From Salinivibrio costicola subsp. costicola ATCC 33508 = LMG 11651 (GTDB lineage Bacteria > Pseudomonadota > Gammaproteobacteria > Enterobacterales > Vibrionaceae), in NCBI GenBank assembly GCA_000565345.1, contig AQOF01000056.1, forward strand, positions 1 through 56,278: 56,278 nucleotides of DNA, given 5' to 3'. Positions 1 through 10,517 of this stretch are shown one piece after another. How positions within the stretch are numbered: the stretch's first letter is position 1; the number at the start of each line of letters is the position of its first letter. The notes beneath the pieces were generated by a model that saw only the letters and a list, made by a program, of their open reading frames with translations, did not search any database and was not told the DNA's origin. The position numbers and the translations under genes are program-made.

Positions 1-985
1 AAAATAGTCGCTATTTTATCGCCGATGCCGCCCTGTACACGGAAGACAGCATTCGCTCTTTGGATGAACAAAAACAGAAATTCATTACTCGTGTGCCAAT
101 GACGATTAAGTCTGCCAAAGAAGCCTTGCTGGCGCTTAGACCTGAGCAGTTAACCCATATCGGTAACGGCTATTCAGGTTGCTGGATTGACGCTAACTAT
201 GGCGCAGTCACTCAAAAATGGTTGTTGGTTCATAGCGAGCAAGCGACGAAGCGAGAAGAAATAACGTTCTACAAGAACTTAGATAAAAATGCTGCCAAAG
301 AGCTGAAAGCCTGGGCCAACTTATGAAAAAAGAGTTTGCTTGTGCAATGGATGCCGAGCAGGCAATCGATGACTTTGCAAACCAATGTCACCTCATTGGC
401 TTTGCACAAAAAACCATCATTAAAGAGGCTGTCTATGCGGGTCGCGGTCGCCCTAAAAAGGGGGCTAAGCCAACGGGATACCGCTACTTTATTGATGCCA
501 CGCCTTATACCGATCTAGAGAAAGTGAAACTGGCTAAGCTTAAAGTGGGTATGTTTATCCTTGCTACCAACGATACTGACAGTACGGATCTGACCATGGC
601 TGCATTGCTTGAACATTACAAATCCCAACAAAAAGTAGAGCGCGGCTTTCGTTTTTTGAAAAGCCCCGAGTTTTTAACGTCTTCGATCTTCTTAAAAAAA
701 CCTCAACGCATTGAGGCTCTGCTCATGATAATGACGCTTAGCCTTCTTGTTTACGCAAGTCTAGAGCACAAAATCAGAGAGCAACTTAACAAGACAGAAG
801 CGTTCTTCCCAAGCATGGTGAAGAACAAAACAACGACTAAACCGACGGCACGTTGGGTATTCTTAAAATTTGAAGGGATCGACACACTCGAACTCGACGG
901 TCAGAGCTTCATAACCGGTGTACGAGAGCATCAACGACGATTACTGAAATTGTTGGGCCAGTTATACGAAGCGGTTTATTCCTAA
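1..985 (+). CDS. IS1634-like transposase, 5'-truncated and frameshifted
   Basis: This is a DDE transposase fragment. It is open in frame from base 3 (RYFIADAALYTED near the start holds a catalytic-type Asp). At 324-326 it meets a TGA and continues in the -1 frame from 323 (MKKEFACAMDAEQ) to the stop at 983-985. The second part has the family features SQQKVERGFRFLK (catalytic Glu region) and a C-terminal YEAVYS. The break sits at TTATGAAAAAAG. One missing A would restore NLMKKEF, so I read it as an indel and not as programmed frameshifting. The N-terminus lies outside the window. Confidence 0.7.
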
Positions 986-1000
986 ATTAGGTGCGGAAAC
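1..1000 (+). mobile_element. 3' portion of an IS1634-like insertion sequence
   Basis: The window opens inside an insertion sequence whose transposase runs to 985. After the transposase stop, coding sequence of an unrelated secreted protease is readable from about 1005, so the right end of the element lies between about 985 and 1003. The other end is outside the window, so terminal inverted repeats and the target duplication cannot be checked. The family call rests only on transposase similarity. Confidence 0.6.
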
Positions 1001-1607
1001 TCGGCTTAACTACTCAGCGGGTGCAGTGAGTCAGGCCTTTGCAGAAGTCGGTATCGAGATGCAAAACTGCCAAGGTGGCGGTGGCACACCGACACCAGAG
1101 CCTGAACCACAACCCGAGCCGCAGCTAAAACCGCTCACCTTAGAGCAGCCCGTGCAAATTCAAGGTACAGCGGGAAGCACACAGCAGTTTGTGGTTCAAT
1201 CCGCACCACGCGGTACGGTTTGGCTACAAACCTATCGCGGCCAAGGCGATGTCGATTTATATGCCGCTGTCGGTCGCCCGGCAAGCGCGAATGATCATGA
1301 CTGTCGTTCAACCAATTCGGGCAACGATGAGTATTGTGGCTTTAGCCAAGTTCAAGGCCAAGACATTTATGTCACGGTAACCAGTAATGGTAACTACACC
1401 ACGAATGTCTTAGCCCGGGTTGATGACCGCGGTGTAGAAAAAAATCGCTGCGCCAATATGCCTAGCTGGAGTCAATACAATTATTACTCGGCCGGCGTAC
1501 AGGTTCAGTATCAAGGACACTTTTTCCAAGCCTCACAAAACAATTGGGGCATTGATCCTATGTCCAACCAATGGGTTTGGCGCTACCAAGGTCGTTGCCA
1601 AGACTAG
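1001..1607 (+). pseudogene. C-terminal remnant of secreted M4 (vibriolysin-like) metalloprotease with PPC and chitin-binding domains
   Basis: The frame is open before the GTG at 1026. It begins RLNYSAGAVSQAFAEVGIE, which matches the last helix of thermolysin-family catalytic domains such as Vibrio hemagglutinin/protease. Then follow a Pro/Glu linker (TPEPEPQPEP), a bacterial pre-peptidase C-terminal beta domain (about residues 45-140 of the remnant), and a C-terminal CBM5/12-type chitin-binding module with W-x-Y-NYYSAG, NNWG and WVWRYQG spacing. The signal peptide, propeptide and zinc site (HExxH) are absent, because the insertion sequence lies where they should be. The remnant has no promoter of its own that I can see and is probably not expressed or secreted. 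Confidence 0.75.
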
Positions 1608-1615
1608 TTTCCATG

Positions 1616-1643
1616 GCGGCTGGCATCATGCCAGCCGCTTCAT
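1616..1643 (+). terminator. hairpin after protease remnant
   Basis: A perfect 10-bp GC-rich stem (1616-1625 with 1629-1638, 3-nt loop) lies eight bases after the stop codon. Only a short T-containing tail follows, so it is a strong hairpin but a modest intrinsic terminator. Confidence 0.6.
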
Positions 1644-1805
1644 TTGTCTGTTACTGATCATGCGCCCCATCCCTTGCCAGTGAAGCGATGACGTATTGTA
1701 ATCCCCGCGCGATTCTCGCCGATAATGGTACCTATCTCTCGCATTACTGATTTATTACATCTATGTTAATGATTATTGGTAACAATTAAGTTATAGATAG
1801 ATTGG

Positions 1806-3625
1806 ATGCAAAAAAAGGTATTTCCCACTATCGGACGCTGGCATCACCTCGCGCTGCTCCTTCTCCTCATCCCTACCGCTGTCTGGGCCGCTGAGGTCAA
1901 CACATCGTCGATTCATTACCCGACCATGCTCATGGGCTGATCGGAGGTCTTGCTCTGTTTTTATACGGCATGGATAAGATGTCCAATGCGCTTAAAAATG
2001 CCGCAGGGAGTCGACTCAAATCCTTGTTAGCGCGACTAACGACTAACCGGGTGGCTGGTGTATTCACAGGAGCCGGTGTGACCGCAACCATCCAGTCTTC
2101 CTCTGTCACCACAGTGCTATTAATTGGCTTTATTTCTGCAGGTTTGATGTCTCTGACACAAGCAACAGGCGTGATCATGGGTGCCAATATTGGCACCACG
2201 GTAACGGCCCAGATTGTGGCCTTTAAAATCACCCAAGCCGCGTATCTGATGGTCGCTATTGGCTTTTTTATTCAATTTACCGCCAAGGCCGATAAAACCA
2301 AGCAATACGGCAAGATGCTGTTTGGCTTGGGTCTTATTTTTACGGGCATGAATATGATGAGTGAGGCGATGTCACCCCTGCGCGGCTATCAGCCATTTAT
2401 TGATGCCATGGCCCAAATGCGAAACCCCTTCCTCGCTATCTTGCTTGCAGCCTTGTTTACTGCATTAGTACAATCCTCGTCGGCCACCACCGGGATTGTG
2501 ATCGTATTAGCGGGACAAGGCTTTATTTCGTTGGAAAGTGGGATCGCACTTGCCATGGGGGCTAACGTCGGGACCTGCGTCACCGCATTATTGGCCGCCA
2601 TCGGCGAATCTCGCGAAGCCAAGCAAACCGCCAGTGTTCATATTCTCTTTAACATTATTGGCGTATTCATTTGGTTGCCAATGATCAGCACGCTCAGTGA
2701 TTGGAGTGTCGCGCTTTCGCCGATTCACCCCAATTTAACCGGCGTTGAACGATTAGGAGCTGAGCTCCCGCGTCAAATAGCGAATGCGAATACGTTATTT
2801 AACGTCGTGAATACGCTTATTATGCTGCCATTCGTGGGAGGATTTGTTTGGCTCGCAAAAAAAATCATACCGAAAACGCCTAAACCAACGATCAGCGAAC
2901 GGCCGATTGTCGCACCGAAATATTTGTCGAAAGAACTATTGATGACGCCAGACATTGCCATGAACCAGGCACAGCTTGAGATAGGTCGCGTTGGGCGTAG
3001 AGTTTGCAACATGATGAATGCCCTACCGCCTCTAACCTCAAAACTGGCCACGCAGCAAGAGCAAAGCGCAGCCGTGGAGGCGCTGGGGAAAATAGAGACT
3101 CTAGAACAACAAGTAGATATTCTACATGGGCATATTTTGTTTTACTTAGGACGACTGCGTAAAGAGCCACTTTCACAGGTACAAAGTGATCGTCAAATCA
3201 TGCTGATCAGTGTGACCGACCAACTCGAAAGCATTGCTGATCTGATTGAAGACACCTTAGTTCCCATCATGGATAAATCACTTCATGCGGAGATTAGCAT
3301 CAGCCCTGAAATGCAATCAACGCTTGATGAAATGCAATCAACGCTTGATGAAATCCAAGATAAGGTGACGCATGCGTTACTTGATAGCGTGAATGCAATT
3401 CGACGTGGGGATACGCAACGGGCTAAGCGGGTACTAAACACCAAACGTACCCTTAACGCGCTATTGGATAAAGTACTGGCTCATCAAGCAGAGCGTTTGG
3501 TCGAGCATAACCCCAATCGTCTTCAACTGTTTAGTATTGAAATGGAGTGGACCGAATCGCTCAAGCGCGTCTATACCGTGACCAAACGTATTGCCAAGTT
3601 GCACCTGCGTGAAAAAGAAACGTAA
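1806..3625 (+). CDS. Na+/phosphate cotransporter family protein with PhoU-like domain (frameshifted)
   Basis: This is a sodium-dependent phosphate symporter of the NptA/YjbB type in the inner membrane. The ATG at 1806 gives a hydrophobic signal-like start (LALLLLLIPTAVWAAE). The frame is lost at about 1937 (GGGC before TGATCGG). One extra base restores GLIGGLALFLYGMDKM and a 606-aa protein. Two inverted repeats carry the family motifs GAGVTATIQSSSVTT and ALVQSSSATTGIV, each followed by GANIGTTVTA or GANVGTCVTA. The last 200 residues are a PhoU-like helical domain containing a 7-residue tandem duplication. The indel is more likely a sequence error than decay, because both sides are fully conserved. 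Confidence 0.85.
3308..3349 (+). repeat. 21-bp in-frame tandem duplication
   Basis: Two identical 21-bp units (3308-3328 and 3329-3349) each encode EMQSTLD. A third diverged unit (EIQDKV) follows. They fall in the PhoU-like helical domain, so the duplication adds two helical turns. It could vary in copy number between strains. Confidence 0.9.
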
Positions 3626-3748
3626 TGATGAATAAGTAGCTGATAAGACAAACAAAGTGGAACTAAGCCCTAATATTTGGCTTAATTCGCCAAAAATATC
3701 GAGAAAATCGTTATAAAAGCTCCGCCCAAATTAAACTAGGAGCTTGAA

Positions 3749-6201
3749 ATGTCTTATGAATTTCCTTCCCGTCCCAAGCCTCTTTCGGCACTTATCGCGC
3801 TTGCCGCGCTAAGTAGCACCAGTGCATGGGCTAGCGAGTCATGCGAGGTCGCCGATCTAGCAGCCAGTGCTAGCCCTATCCAAGTGATTGCGAATGCGGA
3901 TCGCAGCTGCTTTACAAGCTGGTACGATACCCAATCAAGCCGTTATGATTCCGTTTACCAAGAAGCCTTTGTCCGCAAAGTCGCTCAGCGACTAGAGCAA
4001 ACCGTCACGCAATATCAAGGTCAAGCAACGCAAGCACGCCAAATCGCCAACCTCACTGAATATATTCGCGCAGCTTATTACGTCCGCTTTTATGGTGACA
4101 CAGACCAAGCTGATTATTCTGATAAGCTTGACGAAGCATTGGCGCATACCATCGTCCAGTTTCTACAATCCCCTTTTGCAACCGAAGATGGCCGTGCGCA
4201 AACCGATGCATTACATGGCCTGACGTTGATGGCCGATAGCATTAAGCAATTACCACAAACCTTTAACCTACAACTGCGACTGCTGGAAAACCTGAATCAA
4301 GCGCGCTTACAAGAGCGTGGCTATGTCAACGCGCTGAACAATCTATTTGTCGCCATGGCAGGTCACCAATCGCGTCAAGCTTTCTACGATGTGCTTGCAG
4401 CTGACTTGTCTTTGATCGATCGTCTCTACCAGTTTGTCATTGATAACCCTCAGTTATCACAAACTGAAAACGGTGCTTTATTGGTGTCGAATACAGTCCG
4501 CGAGATGGGCCGATTACTCATGCACCTCAGCCAAGTATCCGTGCACGGGTTCTAACCCACTACCGTGATCTTCTGCCTCGTTTTCCTCTGGGTGGCGCCA
4601 ACGATGCCGTTTGGGTCGGACTGGTTGAAATGGTCGACGCGTTTGCCCCTGATAAAATCCAAGAATTAGGCCTCACCAATGCCAAATCGACGTTAGCCAC
4701 CAAAATCGTTCCCTATCGTTTTCAATGTGATGGTCCTGCCGTGATCCGCTCACAAAGCATGACACAAGCGCAGTCTCAACAAGCCTGTGAAAGCTTGCAT
4801 CAAAAAGAAAACGCATTTCATCAAACCGTTCGCTCCGGTTATCAAGCGGTGGCTGATGATCTAAACGACAGTGTTGAAGTGGTGGTATTTGATAACTCGT
4901 CGGACTACAAAACCTATTTGTCGTTCTTGTTTGGTAACTCGACCGATAACGGCGGCCAGTACTTAGAGGGCGACCCAGCAAGCCCTGACAACCAAGCTCG
5001 CTTTATTGCCTACCGCAATGACGAGGGTAAATCGCTCTCCATTTGGAACCTCGAACACGAGTACGTTCATTATCTTGATGGCCGTTTTAACATGTACGGC
5101 GACTTCAACGACGTGCTGCGTCATGGTCATACCGTGTGGTGGCTGGAAGGCTTTGCTGAATACATGGCTCATGGCGATGACTATGCCGAAGCAATTCACT
5201 TGGGCAAAGAAGGCGGTTATTCACTCAGTGACGTGTTTGCTACCACCTACCAACATGATGTTAATCGTGTGTATCGTTGGGGGTATTTGGCCGTACGCTT
5301 CTTGTTTGAAAAGCACCCAGAAGCGGTAGATGCGTTGCTCGCAGCCGGACGAACTGGACAATTTGAACAATGGGCAAGCTTAGCCAAAGAGTATGGTGAA
5401 CAATATGGCCCCGCATTTTCGCAATGGCTGACGACGCTGGATAGTTCAGATGGCGGCGAGCCTCCTCGTCCAGATCCAGATCCTGAACCAGAGCCTGAGC
5501 CTGAGCCTGAGCACCCAGACGTTACAACCCTGTCCCTGGGACAAACCGTCACCATTAGCGGGCAGGCATACAGTGAACATCTCTATCAGATCGACCTGAA
5601 CCGTGCCGCCACTGCGCTTACCTTTAGCATCGCAGGCCAAGGCAATGCTGACCTCTACGTCGCCAAAGACCGCCAGGCGCACTATTATGACTTTGACACC
5701 ACCGAGTGGAACCAAACCAGTAATGAAACCGTGACCCTGAACGATGTCGAGCCAGGGCGGTATACCTTGAGTGTCACCGGACGCGGAGACTTTACCGATG
5801 TCACTGTCGCGGTAAATGCGGAAGGCCAAGTCGATCCCGAGCCAACGCCAGAGCCGCAGCCTGAAACACCGACTGGCACCGATGATTTACGTCCGACTCA
5901 GCTCAACGTCGCCAGCCCCAACAGTATTAGCGTTTATCAACGTCGTTATCTGTATGCCGATGTACCTGAAGGTGCGACCAAAGCGCAAGTGTGGGTCATG
6001 GCAGACGGTGATGCAGGTGATTTGAACGTGTTTGCGGCTGAAGAGTATTGGCCAACGCAAGCGCAAAATCAGGCAGCCTCTGAAAGACCCGGCAGCAATC
6101 AATACATTGAGGTTGACTTACGCAACCAGCAAGGTTTGTACTTGCTACTCGCTGGCGACGGCAGCCGGAGCCAAACCGATGTTCATGTTTACTTTCAATA
6201 G
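3749..6201 (+). CDS. secreted M9A collagenase with two C-terminal beta domains (frameshifted)
   Basis: This is an extracellular zinc metalloprotease that degrades collagen. The N-terminus is a signal peptide (ALIALAALSSTSAWA). An activator-type helical domain follows, then the peptidase domain with HEYVH at about residue 437 and the downstream Glu in WWLEGFAEYMA. After it come a Pro-Glu linker (DPEPEPEPEPEPEH), a PPC-type beta domain, a second linker and a second beta domain. The frame breaks near 4545 (stop at 4553). Adding one base gives an uninterrupted 817-aa protein, the usual size of Vibrio collagenase. The start is supported by TAGGAG seven bases upstream. A terminator follows. Confidence 0.9.
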
Positions 6202-6226
6202 TAACTAAGTAACGATAATATTATCA

Positions 6227-6252
6227 AGCGCTACCCTAGGTGGCGCTTTTTT
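6227..6252 (+). terminator. intrinsic terminator of collagenase gene
   Basis: A 9-bp stem (6227-6235 with 6239-6247, one G-T pair, 3-nt loop) runs directly into six Ts. It is a classic rho-independent terminator 25 bases after the stop. Confidence 0.9.
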
Positions 6253-6372
6253 ATATAATGCAATACGGTTGCGTTTAACTCTGTGATTGTTGACCTAATT
6301 ATCATTGTGGCACTTATTGTACAATCCGCTATATAATACTGAGTGTTTACTCAAAACAAGTTGGCTACAACA

Positions 6373-7421
6373 ATGAAAAATATATATCGCGCATTACTCA
6401 TGCTGGCGGCCATATTTTCCACTTCAGCCTTCGCCGCAATCGGCCCCTATAAGGTGGTACTGATTCACGGTTTTCAGCCTGATCAACTACAAAGCCGCCC
6501 CGATCACGATCAAGTCGTGCAAGATGGCGCTAACTATTGGCAAGATTACTGGCTGCAGTACGCCGATGCACGTATAGATTGGCCAGCCAATGAGCGTATT
6601 GAAGGAAAAATCGCCTCCGATTATCTTTGGCCTGCGCTAAAAACCCTTTCAGAGCAAGAAACCTGTTTGTCCGGCTGCCTTTTAGTCACCCACTCTACCG
6701 GCGATTTGGTTGCACGCTACCTGTTAGATAATCAAGAAAATTGGCTGATTAATGCAGGTCTTGAGCCGCTCAATATTGTAGGGACTTTCGATTTTGCCGG
6801 TGCAGGTGGTGGTGTCGAAATAGCAGACATTGCTGTCAATGTGGCACAGGGAGGCGGTTGGCTTAATCACACAATGAAAAAGCGGTATCGCTTTGGATGG
6901 GTCAGTTACCGAACAAAGACAATATTGGCGTTCTGAACGATTTAAAAGTCGCCAACGCACGCCAATTATCGAACTGGCCTGACAACCGTGTCCCTCGTAT
7001 TCGCTTTGTTGGCAATGGCTCTGATTTCTTGGGGGCGACATCTCCCTTTATTCCAGGCAGTGATGACGGTGTGGTTGCCGCGCATTCTGCATGTGGCGCT
7101 GCCGATGTCGATGCATTTGATAGCTGTTCGACCGCGATTGAGTTCGATGGCAAGTTAGATTATGTCCATAAAGGAGTGAGACGCTTTATCCCCATGCACT
7201 ACCCGTTGCTAATGGGGAATAAATACAGCCACCTCACGATCTTTAAGTCAGCGCATCGAGGTAAAGTTACCGCCACCGATCCAGAGCTCAAGCTTGGCGA
7301 TCAATCACGCATCTCAGTTGAAACCTTTGATAAGGATGGTTGGTTTGGCAAAAAATATCGATATGTCCGTGATTCGGACCGTGACACATTGTCAGAGATC
7401 GTTTACGCCCTACCGCAATAA
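6373..7421 (+). CDS. exported alpha/beta-hydrolase, lipase-like (frameshifted)
   Basis: The ATG at 6373 begins a typical signal peptide (ALLMLAAIFSTSAFA). A GTG at 6343 would add ten residues before it and is less likely. The mature part has the lipase-type VVLIHGF oxyanion-hole strand and a nucleophile elbow THSTGDLVARYLL, with Ser as nucleophile. The frame breaks in an AAAAA run at about 6876-6881. One more A restores KKAVSLWMGQLP and a 349-aa protein. The C-terminal half holds candidate Asp and His residues (GSDDGVV, MHYPLLMGNKYSHL). The substrate is unknown. The following exported gene may be co-transcribed. Confidence 0.7.
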
Positions 7422-7543
7422 GTACAACACGCTGTGACAAAATCGGCAAAGCTGCTTTTTTATGGTGAAGAAGCAGCTTGTCGGATTTCTTCACTTTTCT
7501 CACTCATGATAGTTTGTTCGTTACACGTTAATTAGGGGTTGCA

Positions 7544-8598
7544 ATGACAAGACTGATCCTGGCAGTCACTCTGATAAGTGCTATCGGCATTACCGGCTAT
7601 TTGTGGCTTGATACACCAGAACCAGCGTCTATGGCGCTGGCGACCAACACGATAGTGCGTACCAACGAACAGAGTGCGTCATCATTGAGCCAAACAACAG
7701 ACGAAGAGGTCACAACGTTCGCACAACAAACCCAACCCACTGAGCCAGATATTGTACCGGTTAGCATGCGAAACTCGCTTAGCTACATTGCATCGGATTA
7801 TGCAGAAAAAATCCAACATCCGCCTTATTCAATGCCCATCGCCTCGCCGCAAAGCCCTTATTTGCACTGGAATCGGCATATCAGTACACCCGTTCCTATA
7901 CTTGATGGCACCGAGAAAGCAGCGCTCAAATTAAGTCAATACCGCTATTTTTATCCCAAGCCGATCCAAGCGTCATTGGTTGCCTCTTTACCTGTTAATC
8001 AAACCGTCTTAGAGATTATTGATGTCAGGACCAACCAGGTGATTGAGACAAAGACCGTGTCGGGAGACACATGGCAGATTGAGCCAGACGAAAGCTGGCC
8101 GATGGAGTTACGTCTCAAGGCGATCCTAGACTTTGATTCTGGGCATGATGTGCTCACTGCCGATTTTAGGCTATATCAGCCGATTGCCCAGTTAGCGCAA
8201 ATAAACCCCGTCTTTGGTCGTGATGCCGATATGATTATCCCTTTACAACTTAATGTCGATAAGGCGGAATCTATCGTTTTCGCGCCAATCTGTTCACCCA
8301 AAACGACGAACCCGTTGCGTTTCTCACCACCAAAAAACGGCTTCAGGAAGGCGATCACACTGTTGAATTAAAAGCGTTTAAGCAAACGTTACTCGGCTTC
8401 GATAAGCAGTGGCAGCTAAAAAATATCGTGATTGAACGCATGTCAGGCTCCCCCGGCGAGCGAGCACAATTTGGTATCAGTCCGAAAGACACCTATTCAT
8501 TGGGCGTCTTTGACATTGACCAATTGTCGGACACACCCTATCAAATGTCCGAGCAAGAGCGTATGCAACTCGAGTTTTTACAACACGCCGCGCGTTAG
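7544..8598 (+). CDS. exported protein of unknown function (frameshifted)
   Basis: An N-terminal membrane anchor or signal (LILAVTLISAIGITGYLWL) is followed by a low-complexity Ser/Thr/Gln stretch and a predicted beta-rich body. The frame breaks near 8271. One extra base joins it to YRFRANLFTQNDEPVAF, giving 351 aa ending at 8598. The body resembles a periplasmic two-domain beta protein. I do not recognise a catalytic motif. It lies 122 bases after the lipase-like gene in the same direction and may work with it in the periplasm, but that is inference from position only. Confidence 0.6.
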
Positions 8599-8626
8599 CG
8601 TTGAACACGATGACGATCTGGGTGGC

Positions 8627-9526
8627 TTATTGAGCATTCGCCCATTCGCGTGCCGTTGCAATACAGCGACGCACCACTTGGGCAGTATTCGTGCGTTGCC
8701 AAGCCAGCACCACTTGGCTACTCAAAGGCATCTGTGCCAGCGACAGCACAGACACGTGGTCACTCAACTGGGTGGTTAGCGAAGCGGGAACCAAGGCCAC
8801 GCCAAAACCCGCTGATACCATTGCGGTTGCGGAATGGAGTTGTGGCGCAAGCGATGCAGAAGATGGCGTCAATCCTGCGCTTTTTAATGCATCAGATAAC
8901 GCGTCATGGAGCCCAGGCCCGATATCACGAGGGAAGAGAATGATCGGATCATTGCCGAGCTGTGACAACGTCACGCTGTGACATGTCGCGAGAGGATGGT
9001 CAGCCGCGACAACCAGTTTAAAGGGATCATCAAATAAGGCGGTATGCGCCACATGTTCACTGGCATAACAAGGCAAACGTAAGAAAGCTAAATCCACCTC
9101 TTGTTGACGAAGTGTCTCCACTAATGATGGCATGGGCTGCTCGACCGGCTGAAAATCGATATCGGGATGATGTTCTTGTAACCCTCGCACCAGCGCTAAC
9201 ACTTGTTGGCTGACGACCGTCGAGCTGGCAAAACCGAGGCGTATTTGATTACGTTCCCCGCGGGCAACCTGCTTTGTGCGCTGCACGGCTTGATCTAACT
9301 GACTGAGAATTTTTACCGCATCTTGATAAAGCACCGCTCCTGCTGGTGTCAACGACACACCTCGCGGTAGGCGCTCTAATAAGGGCACACCTATCTCTTG
9401 TTCTAGCTTTTTAATTTGCTGGCTCAGTGGCGGCTGAGCAATACCCAGTTTCTCAGCCGCGCGCGTAAAGTGCTGACACTCGGCCACTGTGACGAAATAC
9501 CGTAAATACCTAAACTCCATCGTCAT
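8627..9526 (-). CDS. LysR-family regulator, BudR/AlsR type
   Basis: This is a 299-aa LysR-type transcription factor with an N-terminal winged helix (FTRAAEKLGIAQPPLSQQIKKLEQEIG) and a substrate-binding co-inducer domain. It is divergent from budA-budB. In Vibrio, Klebsiella and Bacillus a LysR protein in this position (BudR/AlsR) activates acetoin genes in response to acetate and low pH, so the same role is likely. The start MTMEFRYLRYF agrees with family N-termini. The frame is intact. Confidence 0.85.
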   Translation of the reverse strand: MTMEFRYLRYFVTVAECQHFTRAAEKLGIAQPPLSQQIKKLEQEIGVPLLERLPRGVSLTPAGAVLYQDAVKILSQLDQAVQRTKQVARGERNQIRLGFASSTVVSQQVLALVRGLQEHHPDIDFQPVEQPMPSLVETLRQQEVDLAFLRLPCYASEHVAHTALFDDPFKLVVAADHPLATCHSVTLSQLGNDPIILFPRDIGPGLHDALSDALKSAGLTPSSASLAPQLHSATAMVSAGFGVALVPASLTTQLSDHVSVLSLAQMPLSSQVVLAWQRTNTAQVVRRCIATAREWANAQ

Positions 9527-9588
9527 GCCTTAATGCTGCGCATTATCAACTGTTTGGATTCAATATCTTACCACGTTTTCCATGTGCC

Positions 9589-9603
9589 ATATCTTTTAGA
9601 TAT
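9589..9603. promoter_or_regulatory. candidate LysR-type binding dyad between the regulator and budA
   Basis: The intergenic space holds the perfect dyad ATATCTTTTAGATAT (6-bp arms). It sits about 100 bases before budA and 63 bases before the regulator start. This spacing suits a LysR recognition site that controls both directions. Assignment is by position and symmetry only. Confidence 0.4.
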
Positions 9604-9700
9604 CAAAACCAACGTTATTTGTATTGGTGTCTCCTTCTTCAACCTCGCATCATCAAGACTCGGTTTTAACCTAACTGACTTCGGTTTATAAGGACGCTTT

Positions 9701-10476
9701 ATGAGCACCCAAACCTGCCACTGCGCAGAACATGTCGCCGCCGCCTATCTCAAGCATCACCAACAAACAGGAGAAGGTGAGATTTATCAAACCTCATTGA
9801 TGAGTGCCTTGATTGATGGCGTGTATGAGGGCGAGACCACCATGGCCGATCTACTCGAACATGGCGACTTTGGCTAGGGACCTTTAACCAATTGGACGGT
9901 GAACTCATCGCCTTTGATCAGACGATTTTTCAACTACGCGGCGATGGATCGGCAAGGCTCGCGGATCCTGAGCAAAAAACACCATTCGCCGTTATGACCT
10001 TTTTCAAACCAGACATTACACAACAGTTTGATCATCCCATGTCGCGCCAAGAGCTGCACGACGTAATCGACACACTGGTACCAAGTGACAATCTGTTCTG
10101 TGCCGTTCGAATTGATGGTGCCTTCGAGCATGTGCGTACGCGCACCGTGCCCAAGCAAACACCGCCATACAAGCCCATGCTCGAGGCCATCGATGCCCAA
10201 CCAGAATTTCGTTTTGATCACGTTAATGGCGTAATTGCTGGTTTCCGTAGCCCGCAATATACACAGGGCATCAATGTCGCAGGCTATCACGAGCACTTTA
10301 TCACTGACACTCGCGCAGGCGGCGGCCATGTCCAAGACTACGAGTTGGCATGCGGCACCTTGCAAATCGGCCGCGTCTCCAAGTTGGTGATTGACCTCCC
10401 CACCAATGCGGAATTTTTGGGCGCGAACTTAACACCAGACAATATTCACGCCGCTATCGAACAAGCAGAAAAATAA
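9701..10476 (+). CDS. budA: alpha-acetolactate decarboxylase (frameshifted)
   Basis: The enzyme converts (S)-2-acetolactate to (R)-acetoin in the cytoplasm. The ATG at 9701 has AAGGA nine bases upstream. The frame stops at a TAG at about 9876 (HGDFG then TAG). One extra base gives [15 protein letters not shown] and a 258-aa protein of normal family length. The zinc-binding region [21 protein letters not shown] is intact, with His-x-His and a third His. budB follows 41 bases downstream. The break looks like a missing base in the sequence. Confidence 0.9.
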
Positions 10477-10517
10477 TATCACCTCCCATAGGGAGCTAAC
10501 CTCACGAGGAGCCCAGC

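Noticed and set aside
321-330. TTATGAAAAAAG as a programmed -1 frameshift site in the transposase
   Set aside because: IS1634-like transposases are normally one frame, and many other genes here show similar single-base breaks, so an indel is simpler.
5446-5829. 127-codon minus-strand frame inside the collagenase gene
   Set aside because: It is the complement of the repetitive Pro-Glu linker and beta domain; no ribosome binding site and no family.
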